A DNA stretch of 64,000 bases from Macrostomum hystrix (Eukaryota; Platyhelminthes; Macrostomidae), in assembly GCA_950097015.1 (NCBI GenBank), contig CATNEN010000025.1, positions 6,004,001 to 6,068,000 of the forward strand, read 5' to 3'. The notes under the pieces were generated by a model. The model was not told the origin of the DNA. It saw only the letters and a program-made list of their open reading frames with translations, and did not search any database. Both the position numbers and the translations under genes were made by a program. Each line of letters begins with the position of its first letter. The first letter of the stretch is position 1. Positions 60,239 through 64,000 of the stretch are shown in pieces.

Positions 60239-60704
60239 ACTGCTTTAGATGCAATTATGTTGTCTGTCTAAATGAAATTATGTTGTCGCAATATTATTTT
60301 TATCATTAGTGTTCGACTTTTACGATTGAGTAAAGTAAAACTAACATATTCAGTATAATTTACTGAGAGAATTTCTAATCAAACCGTAAGCTATGAAAGG
60401 TAACTAACTTGTCTGCAATTGTGGAAATACTTTTCTAGTACTTTTCGAGACTTTTTTAGTACTTTTTTAAAGCGGTAAATTTCGTCGTGAAAAACGATAG
60501 AGAAAGGAATATATCATGAGGATTAGACTAGTGACTAGGATAAGGATCTGAAAAAGAGATAAGGATAGGGATTAGAAGGATATTGTGATTAGCGGCAGTT
60601 AAAAAAGACACCAATGCTAAGGCAGGAGCTCAAAAGGCGTACAAATACCTAAGAGAAATTAGACTATTGAAAACACAGAATCAGCCTGTTGAGATTGAAA
60701 CGGA

Positions 60705-63676
60705 TCACAGTTCCTCCTTCTTGATTGTGGCAGCAATCGGCGGCTCTGTTGCGTCGCTACCTGTCGCAATGTTCTTCTTCAAATAAGCCAGCAAGCCGTC
60801 GGCTGTCACCGGCGACTCTGAGTAGGCCGAGTCCGCCTTCTTGCCGTTGACGAATAGCAGCAGAGTCGGGAAGCCTTCGATGTTGTTGTCCACGCAGATC
60901 TCTGAGATTAAGGAAGTGCGATGATGGGACACGGAGTTCACTACCAGATAGCCTAACTCACTGACTACCACATAGTCTACCTCACTGCCTACCAGAACAG
61001 TCTACCACACTGTCTATCACAGTCTACCTCACTGCCTACCAGAACAGTCTACCACACTGTCTATCACAGTCTACCTCACTGCCTACCAGAACAGTCTACC
61101 ACACTGTCTATCACAGTCTACCTCACTGCCTACCAGAACAGTCTACCACACTGTCTATCACAGTCTACCTCACTGCCTACCAGAACAGTCTACCACACTG
61201 TCTATCACAGTCTACCTCACTGCCTACCAGAACAGTTCACTCACCCTCGTTGGCCTTGGCGTCACAGTTGATGCCGACCAGCGCAGTCTCCTTGTCCTCC
61301 TTCAGCTTCTCCGCCGCGGCGTCGAACTCCGGTTTGGCCCGCTGGCAGTGCGAGCACCAGGGCGCGTAGAACATTGCCAGCACCGTCTTGCTGGCCTTCA
61401 GCAGCCCCTTGAACTGCTCCTCTCCGTCGATCAGCCTGACGTGCTTCATCATGTCCTCCGGCTTCTCCGCCTCGCTGTCCTCCTCGTGCCCGGAGGATTT
61501 CGGAGCCGCCATCTTCTCCTTCGGCGGATTGGATAGGAAGGCCAGCAGCGACTGGGGTTCGATTTCCTCATCGAACTCGGCCCAAGCCTCGGTCTTCTTC
61601 ATCAGCCGAATGGTTGGGAAACCCTCCACCTTTTCTCCTTCGCAGAGCTCTGTTGGTTTCATGAGGAGTTTGACTGAATCACTCACTCACTCACTCACTC
61701 ACTCACTCACTCACTCACTCACTCACTCACTCACTCACTCACTACCTCACTCGCTCACTACCTCACTCACTCACTACCTCACTCGCTCACTCACTCACTC
61801 ACTACCTCACTCGCTCACTCACTCACTCACTCACTCACACACTCACACTCACTCACTCACTCACTCACTCACTCACTACCTCACTCGCTCACTCACTCAC
61901 TCACTACCTCACTCGCTCACTCACTCACTCACTCACTCACTCACACACACACACTCACTCACTCACTCACTCACTCACTCACTCACTACCTCACTCGCTC
62001 ACTCACTCACTCACTACCTCACTCGCTCACTCACTCACTCACTACCTCACTCGCTCACTCACTCACTCACTCACTCACACACACACACTCACTCACTCAC
62101 TCACTCACACACTCACTCACTCACTCACTCACTCACTCACACACTCACTCACTCACTCACTCACTCACTCACTGACTCACACACTCACTCACTCACTCAC
62201 TCACTCACTCACTCACTCACTCACCCACTCACTCACTCACTCACTCACTCACTCACTCACTCACTCACTCACTCACTCACTCACTCTGGTTCTCCTTCTC
62301 GTCGCAGTTGACAGCGGCCAGCAGCGCATTCTTCTGCTCGCTGCCAGCCAGAGCCTTGGCGGCGGCCGCGAACTTCGGCTTGGCGTCCTGACAGTGCGGG
62401 CACCAGGGCGCGTAGAAGAACACCAGGGCCAGCTCTTTGGCGGCCAGCGCCTTGGTGAAATTGCTGGCGGACAGGTACGCAACCCCCTCCATTCTGACAA
62501 AGGAGAAAAAAGCTAATATATTGCGGTTGCAATCCGGATTACTAACAGTAATAAATAGTGAAAACTTTTGACTTAAATGACAGGGACACTGAGGCAGAAT
62601 GCTTCAGAAGCAGACTGATCCTGAAGTAGATTAAGGATCCTGAAGGAGAGATAAGCATCATGAAGTAAAGATAAGGATCCCGAAGTAGAGCTAAGGATTC
62701 TGAAGTAGAGAAAAGGATCCTGAAGTAGAGATAAGGATCCTGAAGGAGAGCCAAGGATCCTGAAGTAGAACTAAAAATTCTGAAGTAGAGCGAAGGATCC
62801 TGAAGGAGAGATAATGATCCTGAAGGAGAGACAATGATCCTGAAGAAGAGATAAAGATCCTGAAGTAGAGATAAGGATCCTGAAAGAGATATAAGGATCC
62901 TGAATGTGAGCTAAGGATCCTGAAGTAGAGATAAGGATCCTGAAGGAGAGATAAGGATCCTGAAGTAGAGATAAGGATCCTGAAGTAGAGATAAGGATCC
63001 TGAAGAAGAGATAAGGATCCTGAATGTGAGCTAAGGATCCTGAAGTAGAGATAAGGATCCTGAAGTAGAGATAAGGATCCTGAAGTAGAGATAAGGATCC
63101 TGAAGTAGAGATAAGGATCCTGAAGTAGAGATAAGGATCCTGAAGTAGAGATAAGGATCCTGAAGTAGAGATAAGGATCCTGAAGTAGAGATAAGGATCC
63201 TGAAGTAGAGATAAGGATCCTGAAAGAGATCTAAGGATCCTGAAGGAGAGATAAGGATCCTGAAAGAGATCTAAGGATCCTGAAAGAGATAAGGATCCTG
63301 AAAGAGATCTAAGGATCCTGAAGGAGAGATAAGGATCCTGAAAGAGATCTAAGGATCCTGAAGGAGAGATAAGGATCCTGAAAGAGATCTAAGGATCCTG
63401 AAGGAGAGATAAGGATCCTGAAGGAGATTTCCCTTGCCACCCCCAGTTTTATCCCCTTCTCATCTTCTCACGGCGTGTCCGACTCCGCCGAGGCTTCATC
63501 CTCCTCCGAGCTCGGCTGTCTCGCCGGCGGCCGCTTCTCGCCCTCCTTCGGCGGATCGCGCATGAAGTCCAGCAGGGCCCGCTCAGAGGGTTCGTCCTCG
63601 AAGTCCTGCACCAGCTTGCCGCGTCTGTACAGCCGGAAGGTTGGGTATCCTTCGATCTTCTCCTTGGCGCAGAGGT
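60705..63676 (-). CDS. PDIA5: Protein disulfide isomerase, PDIA5-like, 3' part
   Basis: Four exons in the window, 63472-63676, 62285-62493, 61245-61649 and 60705-60901. All phases agree, coding the last 337 residues; the 5' exons lie beyond 64000. It is an ER-lumen thiol oxidoreductase. Two thioredoxin modules show active sites FFYAPWCPHC and MFYAPWCSHC. A third module is represented here by its C-terminal half only (EKIEGYPTFRLYRRGK). The protein ends KEEL, an ER-retention signal. Tandem thioredoxin domains, CPHC and KEEL point to PDIA5 rather than PDIA1 or PDIA3. Acidic linkers (SSEEDEASAESD, GHEEDSEAEKPED) separate modules. Every module has an intron at the same place, before LC or IC ahead of EGFPT. 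All three complete introns are filled with tandem repeats. Confidence 0.93.
60960..61240. repeat. 47-bp minisatellite in the last PDIA5 intron
   Basis: About six units of 47 bp with core CTACCAGAACAGTCTACCAC. On the gene's strand the array starts about 10 nt after the donor GTGAGT, and units carry repeated GGTAG and GTGAGGTAG donor-like motifs. Confidence 0.94.
61679..62284. repeat. (GTGA)n microsatellite forming a PDIA5 intron
   Basis: On the gene's strand the intron opens with GTGAGTGAGTGAG and continues as about 150 four-base units, with short ACCTC and CACAC interruptions. The array ends 30 nt before the acceptor. Almost every unit matches a GTGAG donor core. Confidence 0.97.
62590..63428. 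repeat. 20-bp minisatellite in a PDIA5 intron
   Basis: About 42 units of GGATCCTGAAGTAGAGATAA with AAGAGATCT and GGAGAGAT variants. On the gene's strand each reads TCTCTACTTCAGGATCC, a pyrimidine-CAG motif like a 3' splice site. Confidence 0.96.
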
Positions 63677-63834
63677 CTGAATGGGACCCGTTTAAAGTGG
63701 CGTTTTAAGATTGCATGTTCTTTGCTGAGCGCAAGAACTCGATTAAACCGGATGTAAAAACAGTCCTTCTGATTTGTAACTCGTCCTGAATTATCGACAC
63801 TAATCAATTTATGATTTCACCTCATTTCAGTCCT

Positions 63835-64000
63835 TCTCACTCAACCCATTCCACTCCATCCCATTCTACTCCACCCAATTCTACTCCACCCCATTCCACT
63901 CCACCCCATTCTACTCCACCCGTTTCTCCTCCACCCCACTCCTCTCCACCCCATTCCACTCCACCCCATTCTACTCCAGCCCATTCCATTCCACCCAATT
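63835..64000. repeat. 15-bp-type minisatellite at the window end
   Basis: CCATTCTACTCCACC and CCATTCCACTCCACC units of irregular length, continuing past the window in the next PDIA5 intron. Confidence 0.88.

Overview
This is nuclear DNA from an invertebrate animal. The genes are split by spliceosomal GT-AG introns, reading frames join cleanly across them, and the products are metazoan families: a CASPR/neurexin-IV adhesion protein, PUR-alpha, MTMR9, XPA, an ENPP4/5-type ectoenzyme, NAA40 and PDIA5. Three genes have a strong pyrimidine-AG site 9-17 nt before the first ATG, which fits spliced-leader trans-splicing. Together with tRNA-derived SINEs and extreme minisatellite load this suggests a free-living flatworm such as Macrostomum. 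That assignment is inference, not proof.

Layout: 1-3310, a 24-bp minisatellite. 4403-9457 (-), PUR-alpha, with a small possible nested gene (6189-6440) inside its large intron. 9657-11249, candidate MITEs and a SINE. 12509-25818 (+), a complete seven-exon contactin-associated-protein gene, including a 49-nt signal-peptide exon found by splice phase. 29031-32879 (-), a complete four-exon MTMR9-type pseudophosphatase. 33911-38492 (-), a Ty3/Gypsy LTR retrotransposon with almost identical LTRs but a broken integrase. 40774-43656 and 46708-49728 (+), two tandem paralogues of a family I do not recognise, with signs of gene conversion. 52269-54672 (+), XPA. 55586-57803 (+), ENPP4/5-like. 59005-60237 (+), NAA40 lacking its first exon. 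60705-63676 (-), the 3' part of PDIA5, which continues past the window end.

The dominant structural theme is tandem repeats: most introns longer than about 300 bp, and most intergenic gaps, carry their own minisatellite (period 4 to about 57 bp), each with a private consensus. Several arrays start within a few bases of a 5' splice site and copy it (XPA intron 1, two PDIA5 introns); others repeat a pyrimidine-CAG motif like a 3' splice site. Paralogous introns carry unrelated arrays, so the arrays turn over faster than the genes. Because many periods are multiples of three, the arrays give long open frames that are not genes.

The genes are ordinary unlinked housekeeping or neural functions: nucleic-acid binding, septate-junction adhesion, phosphoinositide regulation, DNA repair, extracellular nucleotide hydrolysis, histone N-terminal acetylation and ER disulfide formation. 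I see no operon or dedicated pathway linking them. The best candidates for something undescribed are the splice-site-seeded intron arrays, the unrecognised tandem gene pair, and a repeat flanking NAA40 that contains exact CCAAT-N9-CCACG (ER-stress element) matches.
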